Of a DNA stretch of 64,000 bases, positions 49,399-60,575 are shown one piece after another (positions within the stretch are counted from its first letter, which is position 1; each line of letters starts with the position of its first letter). A model generated the notes under the pieces. The model made no database searches, was not told the DNA's origin, and was given only the letters and a program-made list of their open reading frames with translations. Source of the DNA: Labia minor. Taxonomy: Eukaryota > Arthropoda > Insecta > Dermaptera > Spongiphoridae. The translations under genes were made by a program, and so were the position numbers. The stretch spans positions 60,602,546 through 60,666,545 of the forward strand of contig OY720344.1 in NCBI GenBank assembly GCA_963082975.1, given 5' to 3'.

Positions 49399-49433
49399 AT
49401 ATGTAAGTTATATTTAATGAGATAGATGCAGTT
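49379..49433 (+). promoter_or_regulatory. Hairpin spanning the hAT transposase stop codon
   Basis: A 22-bp inverted repeat with two mismatches (49379-49400 and 49412-49433) and an 11-base loop. The TAA stop (49396-49398) lies inside the left arm. The same structure is present in copy 2, so it belongs to the element. It could act in 3' end formation or translation; no function is shown. Confidence 0.55.
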
Positions 49434-49792
49434 ATTTTTTAAAATATTTCTTATTTAATATTTTCTGAAAAAAATTATAAAATATTTATATGAATTTAAT
49501 GTAAGTACCCATTATAATTTGTGAGATTTGTTGCTATGACAATGTTTGTATTTTCTTTCTTCAATATTATAATTTCTAATAAAATGTGTTCTACAATATG
49601 CAAAAAAATCGTTATTCACCAATCACTGTTAGAGATATTCATCATATATCCTTGTCCTTATGAGATCGTAAGCCAGAAATTAATTAATAAAATGACGTAA
49701 AGTACCTAAAGTTGTGATGGGGGTCCGTCAAAAAATTTTTTTTCAAGTGGGGGTCCGTGGAGTACATAAGTTTAAGAACCTATGATATAGAT

Positions 49793-51505
49793 AGTTATAT
49801 CTACAGGCCATACTTTTCCTTTCAGTGCATTCATTCGTACGTTTTATGACTATTTTTTTTAATTTATGTTCTTTTAAATTATTTGAAATTCTTTCATATA
49901 TTTCGTTTTGTTATTTTATCAGAAAGCTGAATCTTTAGTTCTTTTGCTTTTAAAAGCACAATTTAAGCTCTTTTTCAGAACTGAACACACGGCGACCATA
50001 CGGACAAATATATATATCTTCGGCCATCTTACCCCAGAGATTGCTCCAACATTATTGACGACCAGTGACAGGACAAGTAAATTTGTTGAGTTCAACAATT
50101 TCTAGTACAGTGGCACGGACCTTTAATCCTTCAGGAAGGAGTCATTTATCGTCATTATAAAACTATTTATTCTATTTTATTACCACGTTTTACTTAACTT
50201 GTATTCTTGTCTGTGTGTTTGTATGGGTCAAATCTTGCAATCGATTTTTCGACGACTTCCAATCATCGGATTTTCTTGAAACTTCACCAACAGCTTTGCT
50301 CTCGATGACAATACAATATTATCATTTCTATGAGCTTCTAATTGCTACAATTTGAATGAAATAATCCAAAATTATTCCTATGTATAAAAATTCAAAATGT
50401 CGGATGTAAACAAAAAAATACGATCTTTTCATATTTTCTCCACATTCATGAAGTGCGCTACTTTCCAGTCTGTTACCGGCTATTTCAAATTTACATCTCC
50501 CTCCCTCAGTTTATTTACTCAACTGAGAAAAAAATTTGAAGACTAAAAAGTAGAAAATAATACTTTATAAAAAAAAATTTTAAAAAACCAGGTTTTACTA
50601 ACGGACTAAAAAGGAGAAAATAATTTTTTCTGAAAATCCATACTGACATTTCATACAAAAGATCCGATTTGAATCAAACTGTCCATAACGTAAAACGTGG
50701 GTCGCAACAAATAATAATTTTTCTATTCAAATATGATTTCCTTTATTTTATATCAAAAAACATAGCAGATTATCTATTATAATAAATTTCATTAAAAAAA
50801 ATAATTTTCTGATATTTAAGAAAAAAATTAAATAAAATAAAATCTTTTCTTTTATTTCAAAGATTCTTCACCTTCACCTGCATCCCCCCAAACCCATCAT
50901 GATATGAACACAAATTGAATTTTTTCTTTCAAAAGTATTATGATATTTTCTTTCTATATATTAAAATATATAAATAAGTGAATGTAATAAAATATTTATA
51001 AAGTGTATGAAAAGAGCAAAAGGAGCATACGGAAAGGGCTAAGGCACCTGTGGCCTTGTGAATTCATCTTTTTTTTATTCTCCCTTATCATTCATATATA
51101 TATATATCACTCACGCACACACACTCATATATATATATTTCAAGTTTTATTATATTTCTCAATATATATATTTATTCACATTCACGAAGACGAGTAATAT
51201 GTGGCATTTTAACAATCTCTCCAGCAGAATAAAAGAAGTAACACACAAAAAAATATTATATCCTTTTCTTGATGATAAAAAGATGGTTTTAAAATGAAAT
51301 TATTATTCAGAAAAAAAATTCAAAGTTGAATATTTCATAATTTATCTTGTTACCTTTTTGTGAATTTGAAAAGTGAATAAAAAAAAGATAAATCATTTTA
51401 TAACTTCTTGTATTACAATTTTTGATAGATTTTTTTGGTTTATAATTTAAATATATAAGTCACTAATTAGCTGAATTTGAAAAAATCGTAATTAAAATGG
51501 CGTTG
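49793..51505. other. Spacer with a degenerate dispersed repeat
   Basis: 50205-50440 has TTGTCTGTGTGTTTGTATGG next to CATCGGATTTTCTTGAAACT, and later TTCAAAATGTCGGATGTAAA, matched loosely at 53865-53900. The microsatellite-plus-core arrangement recalls Family A but is a different family. The remainder is A/T rich with short TA/CA runs at 51093-51140. Confidence 0.4.
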
Positions 51506-51513
51506 ATTTAGAA

Positions 51514-51788
51514 CATTGATTCTTAACCTTTTTTTTACCGCGGCACACTTTTAACGGTTTAAAAATTTGGCGGCACATAAAGAAAAAGATAAGTGTAAAA
51601 GTTTACCATATTGAAAAAAAGAGTGGAAAGTTAGAAAGTCGGAAATGTTTAAGAGTCTAGTCCCAAAAACGTTTTACCTTTTTTTAGAACCAAATTGAAA
51701 AAAATTTAAAAAAAAGTCGGAAATGTTTAAGAGCCTCATAATCTCGCGGCTCACTCAAGTGCCGCGGCACAGTGGTTGAGAATCACTC
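51514..51788. mobile_element. hAT MITE, 275 bp, CCGCGGCAC type
   Basis: Imperfect inverted ends: TTGATTCTTAACC...CCGCGGCACAC on the left and GTGCCGCGGCAC...GGTTGAGAATCACT on the right. The 8-bp repeat ATTTAGAA flanks it at 51506-51513 and 51789-51796. Inside is a partial direct duplication (AGTCGGAAATGTTTAAGAG at about 51638 and 51714). Too short to code. Confidence 0.85.
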
Positions 51789-51796
51789 ATTTAGAA

Positions 51797-54119
51797 CAAG
51801 GCTTAAAGTGATATCACTAATCAATTTGTAGAGTGGGGGGGTGGATGACTAGGGGTTGGATATGGTTGGGGTCTGGATAAGGAGGGAGATGGATTTCGGT
51901 TGTCCCCTCTTTAAACAACACGCGGGAAAGGAAGGGAGTTATCGGTACCAAAGGAGCGAGGAGAGGGGTAATTAGAAGTAATAGAGAGATTAAAACACGT
52001 TTGGGCATCAACAGATAGTATTTGTAAAGAAAATAGGTACTAAAGAGATAAATACAGAGGGAATAGTGATGAAAGGTGAAGGAGAAGAAATAACTCGGTT
52101 TTTAAAGTAAGAAGTGTATTTCACAGAAAGTAATCCAACTGGCCTAGTGAGGAGTCCAGTTGGGCAAGGAATTATATTTGATTCGGTCTCCCGTACCCGA
52201 GGTAAGGATACGATGGGGAGGAGTACGACACGCGCGGTCCGCTAGTGAGGAGCGCCGGGTGTAGACTGACTTGTCGTCCGACACACATATAAAAAATAAT
52301 AATCATAAAAATTGATTAATAATAATTAATCTTCATAAATGAAGTATTTTTAAAATAATAATCAACAATGATTCAAAAACAATTAAAATAATTCAAACAG
52401 ACAAATAAATTTACTTTTCATAGAATTTCAAGTGAAAAATGTTTCTTGTCAAAATTGTGAATTCAATGTTATTTAAAAAAATAAATAAATAAAATATAAA
52501 TAAATAAATTTCATATATGAAATTTAACAAGCCGAAAATGAATAAAAAACAACAATTTTGTCAAAACCGCTTAACTTTAGATTTTTTTCGATTTGGGGAG
52601 AAGATTTTAAAACATTTATTCCTCAATTTATCCATTTGATAAAATATTTAAATTCTCACCACCTCCTCCATTCTTCCACCTCAAAACTCATGCTCAGAAT
52701 TAATACAATTTTATATATATATTTATAATTAAATAAAATTTATTTATTATCAATATTCATAATTAAAATTATTCAAACAGTTGATTGAATTTATTTGCAT
52801 TATAAAATAAAATACATTCCTGATATTCAATCGGCGATTCAAATGTTCAAAGTGAATTGTTAATATGTTTAAATGTATAATATATACTTTAAAAAAAAAT
52901 TTAAAAATTAAACTAGGTAATAAATATCAAAATAATTTTAATTCCGAATTAATAAATAAAAAAGAAAATATTTCTTTCATTTAATTTTACAAATAAGAAA
53001 AACCATTCAAACATTTCATATATTATATGGTAGTTTTATATTTCAAATTTTTATTTGAATTATTATTTTATTTTTATCTTTAAGGCAAATGTAAAAATTA
53101 CGATTAGATTATTGCAAAGAATGATGTTCTTATTGAATGCCTGTTTATATAAAAGTAAATGATTTAAATTGAATGATTTAAATTGAATGTTTCCCTTTAG
53201 GTTATATATAATATATAAGGAATACTCGAGGAATAGGACACACAATTCGGGTTTTGCCAAATTTCAAACGATAATACCTGATAATGATTATTAGTATTAA
53301 TGTTTCCTATGACTATTAGGTATTCAGAGCGAAAATTACATCTGTATTTTTAAAATAAGAACTACTAAAATTTACAAAAATAACAAAGTCAACTTTTCGG
53401 AAATATCCCTAACAGGGATGGTGATATTGCGTAGCCGGTGTGAGGGATATTGTTTATGGGAAATTTCATGTAAATCAAAAATACAACCTCAAAAAGTTAA
53501 AATGTTTAAAAATTTAATTAGGTAAGTTTTAAGAATTAAAAGGGTATATAACTTAAATAATATATTTACACAGATCTCCAAATATAAATATTTCCCTTGT
53601 TTTATTAAATTTTTTGAGGGGTTTAATTTTTCAGTGTTAAGTTAAGGTAAAACACACGTCATATCCCTCGTATTCCTTCGACACAATTTTAGATAAAAAC
53701 TTGCAAATAGTAAACAATAAGGGATATGAATGAGGGATATGTGAATAAATAAGTCTTATTATTAATTTTACACAATTTGCAAAAACGCAGAATACATTTT
53801 ACTTGCAAAAATTGCAAAAGAAAACAAATAACTTTTGAATAAATATGATGAAATTTCGCTTGTGTTGATTTTCAAAATGGCGGACAAAACACGATCCTTC
53901 ACTTATAAATAAGGTAGGATCGCTTCATTTGGGTGTCCAGGTCTCTCAATGCCTTTCTCAAGCCAAAAGTCCTAGTTTTCGAGATATAGTAAATACTTCA
54001 TATCTCTCGGTTTTACCTTATAAGATGGCTTTCCCTGATCTATTTGAAATTGATATGTATTTTCAAATAAATCTATTTTTTAAATTATTTATTTATCTAG
54101 ATGTGGCATAAATCTAGTC
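51797..54119. other. Spacer with an unidentified GC-rich block
   Basis: 51820-52290 is GC-richer than almost anything else here (CACGCGCGGTCCGCTAGTGA at about 52229; GCCTAGTGAGGAGTCC at about 52142, the string TAGTGAGGAG occurring twice). No frame or family is recognised. 52300-53260 is A/T rich. 53375-54060 contains GAGGGATAT repeats and TTCAAAATGGCGGACAAAAC, related to the repeat at 50385. Confidence 0.4.
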
Positions 54120-54478
54120 CTGTATAACATAGGTTCTTAAACTTATGTACTCCACGGACCCCCACTTGAAAAAATTTTTTTTGACGGACCCCCATCACAA
54201 CTTTAGGTACTTTACGTCATTTTATTAATTAATTTCTGGCTTACGATCTCATAAGGACAAGGATATATGATGAATATCTCTAACAGTGATTGGTGAATAA
54301 CGATTTTTTTGCATATTGTAGAACACATTTTATTAGAAATTATAATATTGAAGAAAGAAAATACAAACATTGTCATAGCAACAAATCTCACAAATTATAA
54401 TGGGTACTTACATTAAATTCATATAAATATTTTATAATTTTTTTCAGAAAATATTAAATAAGAAATATTTTAAAAAAT

Positions 54479-54533
54479 AACTGCATCTATCTCATTAAAT
54501 ATAACTTACATATTTAATGAGATGTATGCAGTT
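54479..54533 (-). promoter_or_regulatory. Hairpin spanning the stop codon, hAT copy 2
   Basis: Identical in form to 49379-49433: 22-bp arms, two mismatches, 11-base loop, stop codon in one arm. Confidence 0.5.
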
Positions 54534-56373
54534 GTTTTCTTGAAACAAGAATCTCAATATCTGGCTTAATATTGGAAACTTTTAATCTAAGATCCGGCTC
54601 TACATTTAATTTGTTTCTATATTTAGACTTAATATAAAATAGTACCGAAAAAGCTTGTTCGCATAAATATGTTGTGCAGAATGGAATCAAGTGTTGAAGT
54701 GCTTTATTTGCAAGCGCAGGATAATCTGACCTGAGAAGTAACCAAAAGTTGCTCAATTCAGTTTTGTTAAATTTTAGTTTATAAGTTGTATCACATGATA
54801 ATTCCACGAGAATATCTTGTTCAGGTGCAGATAAATGTTTAGCATTTGTAATTTCCATATTAAATGGATCTCTGATCCAGTTATTGCAAGGATCAGGAGT
54901 AGAAAAATACTTCCTGAAGTTGCTTTTCAAAGTAATTAAATGTTCAACAAATAATTGAGGCGTTTGATTAAGCAATTTTTCACTGGAGCTTTCTATGAAA
55001 TCATTGAGAGTTGGAAAAGACTCATATACACCGTTCTGGATGCGTTTCGACCACAAGTCGATTTTTTTAATCATTGCTTCTATTTTATCTTCAACTTTAA
55101 ATATATTTACAACAGTACCTTGCAGGCTCAAATTAAGTTCGTTCAATTTTGTAAAAATATCAGTCAAGTAAGCCACCTTAGCTAACCAGATAAAATCATT
55201 GAAACATTCGGTCAGTTCAAAATGCGCATCTATTAAAAACAATCGTATTTCATCTCGAAGCTCAAAAAGGCGAATGAGTACTTTCCCGCGGGACAACCAA
55301 CGTACATCTGTATGTAATAATAAATGTGTATGTTGACTACCCATTTCCTCACACAAAATTTTAAAAACTCTGGAATTAAGTGGACGAGCCTTAATGAAAT
55401 TGACAATTTTAACTACTTCGTCTAATGTTCTTTTCAAATCTGGTGACATATTTTTGGCTGCTAATGATTCTCTGTGAATGCAGCAATGATTCCAAACAAC
55501 CTGAGGCGCAACATTTTTAATAAGAGCAATCAATCCAGTTCTTGTACCTGACATTGCACGAGCACCATCAGTGCAAATTCCAACACATTTTGGCCACTCT
55601 ATTTCATTTTCGGTTATAAAATTATTCAAACTGTTAAATATGTCATTAGCTGTCGTTCGTGAAGGTAGTGAATCACAAAACAATACATCTTCTTGTATTT
55701 GATTTTCAAACTCATATCTAATGAAAGCTAACAAATTGGCATTATTAGTGACATCAGTACTTTCATCCAATTGTAATGAGTAATAGTGACTTTTGCGCAC
55801 TCTCGATATTAATTCTTCTTTTATATTACATGACATGTCTTCAATCCTATTCTTAACCGTATCATTTGATAATGAAATCAAATTTATATCGTTTGCTGCT
55901 TTAGTTCCTAACATTATATTTGTAATTACTTTTGTAGCAGGAAGAATTAATTGCTCTGCTATATTATGCGGCTTTCCTGCTTTAGCAATAAGTAGAGCTA
56001 CTTCATATGATGCCATTACTGCTTTCTTACTCATACCACCAGATCCCGTCTTTACCATCAATTTCTGACTTGAATTAAGTTCTTCTTTTTTCATTTTAAA
56101 AAATTCGATAGACTTACTAACATGCTCGCTGTGCTTTGTTTGTAAATGACGTCTGAGATTAGCAGGTTTCATACTTTCATTGGATAAACTTTCCTGACAT
56201 AGAACGCAGACTGGTCTTTCCACATCATTGTTGCAAATATAAGTAAATCCAAATGATAAATAATCATCCGAATATTTTCTAGTTTTGCGTTTCTTGGTAG
56301 AGTTTGCTGTTGATGCCTCATCATCTGATTCTTTCCGTTTCTGTGTTGAACCAGTTTGTAGCCAACGATCCAT
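54514..56373 (-). CDS. hAT superfamily transposase (ZBED5-like), copy 2
   Basis: A 619-aa protein that by reading is the same as copy 1 throughout: basic N-terminus, BED finger with CVLC and HLQTKH, LQLDESTDVT, CTDGARAM, HTDVRWLSRGK and the C-terminal LCEQAFS dimerisation domain, ending RKQLHTSH. No stop or frameshift. Chance antisense frames inside the two genes also agree, so the coding DNA must be (nearly) identical, meaning the copies separated recently or are kept alike by gene conversion. The two genes lie 5.1 kb apart and converge at their 3' ends. Confidence 0.96.
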   Translation of the reverse strand: MDRWLQTGSTQKRKESDDEASTANSTKKRKTRKYSDDYLSFGFTYICNNDVERPVCVLCQESLSNESMKPANLRRHLQTKHSEHVSKSIEFFKMKKEELNSSQKLMVKTGSGGMSKKAVMASYEVALLIAKAGKPHNIAEQLILPATKVITNIMLGTKAANDINLISLSNDTVKNRIEDMSCNIKEELISRVRKSHYYSLQLDESTDVTNNANLLAFIRYEFENQIQEDVLFCDSLPSRTTANDIFNSLNNFITENEIEWPKCVGICTDGARAMSGTRTGLIALIKNVAPQVVWNHCCIHRESLAAKNMSPDLKRTLDEVVKIVNFIKARPLNSRVFKILCEEMGSQHTHLLLHTDVRWLSRGKVLIRLFELRDEIRLFLIDAHFELTECFNDFIWLAKVAYLTDIFTKLNELNLSLQGTVVNIFKVEDKIEAMIKKIDLWSKRIQNGVYESFPTLNDFIESSSEKLLNQTPQLFVEHLITLKSNFRKYFSTPDPCNNWIRDPFNMEITNAKHLSAPEQDILVELSCDTTYKLKFNKTELSNFWLLLRSDYPALANKALQHLIPFCTTYLCEQAFSVLFYIKSKYRNKLNVEPDLRLKVSNIKPDIEILVSRKQLHTSH

Positions 56374-57429
56374 TTTATGGAGTAATTTATTAACATTGAA
56401 CTACAATAATATAAATATAATATAAATATAACGAATTATTATTTACTAGCTATGTTTTAATATGATTTGAAATGAATGTTTTAATATCATTTTAAATGAA
56501 TGTTTTAAATCATTTTAATAAATGTTTTAAATCATTTTAAATAAATGATTTAATATCATTTTAAATGAATATTAATTTATATAATAAATATATTTCGTAA
56601 TTTGATTCTAAAATATTATTAATTTCGTAATTTGATTCTAAAATATTATTAATTTCGTAATTTGATTCTAAAATATTATTAAAATAAATATTTTTTATTC
56701 ATAAAACTAACTTATACTTACTCTCAAAAACAGCCTTTCTGGGAAATTGCAAAATGTGTTTAGTGTTTTTATAAAATAATGATCATGCAAATTACACTAA
56801 AAATTAAAAAAAATTATTAGCTATAATAAACTATTATTAGCTATAATTTAATTATAATTAATTAAATTAATAAAAATAATTTAAAGATACAACTCGTTGA
56901 GAAATGAACTTATAATTAACATTAATAAAAATAATTTAAAGATACAACTCGTTGAGAAATGAACTTATAATTAACATTTGCTTTAAAACTGTTTAAAACC
57001 CCAGAGTGGACGCTGACAATTTGGGTTTTTCCGGGTAAGACTGTCCCCTCCCCTGGTTTTCCCCAATAACAAAGTGAAAGAAAATTCCCTTATATGCCTC
57101 CCCTTGCGAGCCCCTAAGAGGGGTTATTTTAAAGGAACAATCGAAAAATGATTTTAAATGAATGAATGGATGAAAATTCAAATTTTATATATAGTTTTTT
57201 ATATATGTTTATTTATTCACAAAAAATTAATTGACATAATTATCAATTTAATAAAATAAAATAGTATTATTAATAGTATTAAATTATAGCCGTAATTCTC
57301 TAGGAGGATATAGTTAAACAATGAACTTTAAATATTTATATATGTATATATTTTTACGATGATTTTTTTCCGAGGACCGCGGACCCCCAGGGGTCCGCGG
57401 ACCACAGTTTAAGAACCACTGCTGTATAA

Positions 57430-58170
57430 ACATCAGTTTCCCCTCCCAAAAAGAAAAAAAAAATATAATACCTATTTAAAGTTAAGTTTTTGTAATATGA
57501 CTTCTGCTGATTGGCTATCAATGCCATTTTTATATTTCGAATGGTATTTTAGTTTAAATGAAAATTTCACAGGTAATTATTCTAAAATTATTGTACATAA
57601 TTTCTAACATTAAAAATTTTCTAAAGCTAATTAATTTAACATTTAATATCGGTACTATGATAATACGAAAGAAAAATTAAATGTATATTTTAGTAAAGAT
57701 TAAATCATAGATTAAAAAATGCTGTTGATTATAAAATATTTTATTAAGAAAAGTGAATTTTCCATAAAATTTAATATGATAATAAATTTTTGAATATTTG
57801 AACTATTTTTTTTTTTTTTTGGTTTTTTAATTTTTTATTTTAAATATTAAAAGATTTAGTGTTTTTTTAATTGGCACTAAATTAAAACTTCTTAGATAAT
57901 ATAATAATTGTAAATATTTTGTTGTATATTTAATTTAATAGGTCATTTTGAGAATTAATGTCTCATGAGGAAGAAAATATCCAAAAAAAAAAACATTAAA
58001 TGTATTCCAAAAGAGAGAAATCACATTTCAAATAAATGGATCTTCAGAGAATTAAAATATAAATATATGATGATGATGAATTATATATGATTATATATTA
58101 CTCAAATTAAAATATATTTATATTCTTTGTTAAAATATATATTTACACAAATGAAATTAGAAAATAATCA
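57430..58170. other. AT-rich upstream region of the cytochrome c gene
   Basis: A/T rich without a recognisable promoter. An upstream ATG at 58153 opens a 7-codon frame (ATGAAATTAGAAAATAATCA, then TGA) that overlaps the start codon of the next gene, so it would reduce initiation slightly if included in the mRNA. Confidence 0.45.
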
Positions 58171-58506
58171 ATGAGTTCTGAAGGAAATGCTGAGGTTGGT
58201 AAAAAACTATTTTTAAAACATTGTGCATTTTGTCATCCTTTAGACAAAAGTGGAAAAAATTTGCTCGGTCCAAATTTATACGGTGTTATTGGACGAAAAT
58301 CCGCCAAATTGAAATATTACAATTATTCAGAATCACATAAAAAATTAAAAATAAGATGGACGAAAGAATTTTTATGGAAATATTTACTTAGTCCACACAC
58401 TTATGTACCTGGAACAAAGAAAAAATTCACTGGAATTTCTGATTCACAAAAACGATGGGATATTATCAAATATATTGAAGAAGAAACGAAACGTCAAGAT
58501 AAATAA
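58171..58506 (+). CDS. Divergent cytochrome c-like protein with Lys at the Met80 position
   Basis: A 111-aa class I cytochrome c homologue. In the family the protein carries electrons between complexes III and IV in the mitochondrial intermembrane space. Seen here: GKKLF, CAFCH (haem attachment, His18 ligand), GPNLYGVIGRK (Pro30, Arg38), NYS (Tyr48), IRW (Trp59), LWKYLLSP (Tyr67, Pro71), YVPGTKKKFTG (Pro76-Phe82) and QKRWDIIKYI (Arg91, Tyr97). The position of the axial ligand Met80 (PGTKM in usual proteins) is Lys, and Asn52 is His. Length and spacing are normal with no gaps. It is one uninterrupted frame. The start is chosen at 58171 because it gives the usual N-terminal length. It could be a specialised paralogue, a retrocopy under relaxed selection, or a young pseudogene. 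No catalytic or transport role is proven. Confidence 0.85.
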   Translation: MSSEGNAEVGKKLFLKHCAFCHPLDKSGKNLLGPNLYGVIGRKSAKLKYYNYSESHKKLKIRWTKEFLWKYLLSPHTYVPGTKKKFTGISDSQKRWDIIKYIEEETKRQDK

Positions 58507-59109
58507 AAATTTATTTTATATTTAATACGATTCTAAATAAATATATTATATATCAATCATAATATATACATATATAGATTTTGCTTTAAAAATAAATTAT
58601 TATTATTAGTTATTTATTTAAAAATAAGAACATCCATTTTATCATGATTAATGTTGTCAGATAAAAAATTTGAAATTGGGCATGCGCACAATTATAACGG
58701 AAATAATAATAATAATAATATTATTAATAATTTACAAGATAAGTATTATTTTATTTTATTTCAAAGAAATTATAATTTATTACTCAACTATTTATGTTTA
58801 ATAGAAATAATATTAAAGTAATAATTTACAATATAAAGGATGAAAATTCAACCTAATAAATTTATATATATATATATTATATTATAGATGTGAAACATTA
58901 ATTCATCTGTAACCCCTTAAATTAATGTTACAATTATTCAAGAATCGTTTTGTATTATTTTTTGTTTTATATTTCATTTTAAAACAACAAGTGATGCATT
59001 TGTATTTCTTTTGTTCTAATTTGCATTTAAATTAAAATTTGTACGTTTTTTTATTTATATTTATTATCTAGAAAAAAATAAGCTAGATATTTTAATTATA
59101 ATTTATACG

Positions 59110-59141
<32 letters not shown>

Positions 59142-59594
59142 TTGGTATTGATGTATTAGAGAAGGTGAATTAATATTTAACAAATTCATAATTCTTATTT
59201 ATTCTAGATAGTATTTTATAAATAAGATAACATGTTAAATTTTTCAAACAGAATGCATCTATAACATCGTATCGATAAACGTTCAGTATAAATTAATACA
59301 GATTAATTACTTATTAAATTAAAAGGATTAGATAAAGAAAAGGGGAATATAAGAAAGAAAAGGATTAGTTAAAGTGATTATTAACAAGTAAGTAGATAGA
59401 GGGACATAAAATCAAATTGTGACAATTTGCTTTCAAGTTTTACTTTATTTGTGACTAAATATACAGTCACTTTTGTTTTACGATAATTTTACTCGACACT
59501 ATTGTTTCCAAATTGTGTACCAATTGTTAAATAAATGTTGATTCTAGTAAAACGAACACATTCGTTTCTTTGCTGACTACCACTTCACTTAGAA

Positions 59595-59632
<38 letters not shown>

Positions 59633-60474
59633 TATACAATTCTAATTCGTTTTACGATAATACTTATCGTTTATCACTATTTTTCGTATAGCTTCTATTT
59701 AAATTATTTCCTACTATTTTAAATGAATTTACAAACATTATGAAAATTTATATTTGATTTATAATCATATAATTTATATATATTTTATTGAATATTTTAA
59801 TTAGCGATGTTGGTGAATGGTGGGGTTGAGTAGAAGGAAAATATTAAAAACAAATATTAAATAAAAAATAAATTAAATATTAAATTTAAATTAAATATAT
59901 ATAAATATATATGTAGAGAGACGTAATAAGTCCGGGTTAAGTATGTAATTATAATATAAATTTAAAATATTTTATATTCTCAAATTTCAAATATTTTCAT
60001 TTAATTGAGATTTAATTTTTTATACGCGTCTCTTTAAGATATCAGCAATAAGATAAGTTATTTATAATTAATAAAAATTAATTGATAAAAACAAAGTTTT
60101 ATTTAATTTATTAGTGATGAACCCTATCGTAAAAGTGGTGCCACCTAGAAGAGTAAAACTTAATTATTACTTAATATAATGAAATAAAATTTTATACAAT
60201 TAAAATAAATATAATAAAATCATTTTTCGAAAAAATTAAGTTTAATTTAAATAAATATAAATAATTTTATTTTAGGTATATATATAAAAAATAATAAATA
60301 ATTACTCTCTAGCCGAACCCTAACCATTCGTTATGGTTCATATTATCAAAGTGAGACTTGAATGTGTAAATTAAAATTTAATTTTTGAAAAATTTTAATT
60401 TGACCCAACATTCCTTTTCGTCTTTAAACTCTTTAAGATATTATTTTTTATTCTAAGTGCGATATTAAAAACTA
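58507..60474. other. AT-rich DNA with microsatellites
   Basis: Low complexity throughout, with (TA)n at 59108-59136 and 59597-59630. A short balanced patch at 59455-59580 has ACGATAATTTTACTCG-like strings also seen at 59650-59670. No gene recognised. Confidence 0.5.
59597..59630. repeat. (TA)n microsatellite
   Basis: About 17 TA units. Confidence 0.88.
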
Positions 60475-60575
60475 TTTTACCGACCGACGATAGTAAGGGA
60501 GGTATTGTTTTCACACCAAATTTCACATGTGGAGATTTTTACATATCTCCACGAATCATGCATTTTCTTAACAGA
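60475..60575 (+). repeat. Family A repeat, copy 8, left part
   Basis: Only the terminus and first internal unit are present, stopping in TTTTCTTAACAGAA. The matching remainder in the same orientation resumes at 61751. The two pieces look like one copy opened by later insertions. Confidence 0.75.

Larger units (their letters stand above)
46458..49784 (+). mobile_element. Complete hAT element, copy 1 (3327 bp)
   Basis: The ends are CAGTGGTTCTTAAACTGTGG and the inverse of CATAGGTTCTTAAACTTATG. The 8-bp repeat ATATAGAT flanks it at 46450-46457 and 49785-49792. Subterminal GGTCCGCGGACC palindrome and repeated GGGGGTCCG(C/T) motifs lie near both ends. The 5' untranslated part (about 1.08 kb) contains a ~55-bp tandem duplication (46925-47033) and three copies of a ~30-bp unit (47221-47308). 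It carries one intact transposase. It differs from copy 2 mainly by a 21-bp and a 12-bp unit near the 5' end. Confidence 0.96.
54128..57421 (-). mobile_element. Complete hAT element, copy 2 (3294 bp)
   Basis: Same element as 46458-49784 in the opposite orientation, with the same ends and its own 8-bp repeat CTGTATAA at 54120-54127 and 57422-57429. The distance from the stop codon to the 3' end is 386 bp in both copies. The 33-bp length difference comes from one fewer GGGGGTCCGCG-containing unit near the tip and one fewer TATATTTATATTA unit before the ATG. A point difference is visible in the 5' region (GGCTCGGAAGG versus GGCTCGCAAGG). Confidence 0.96.
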
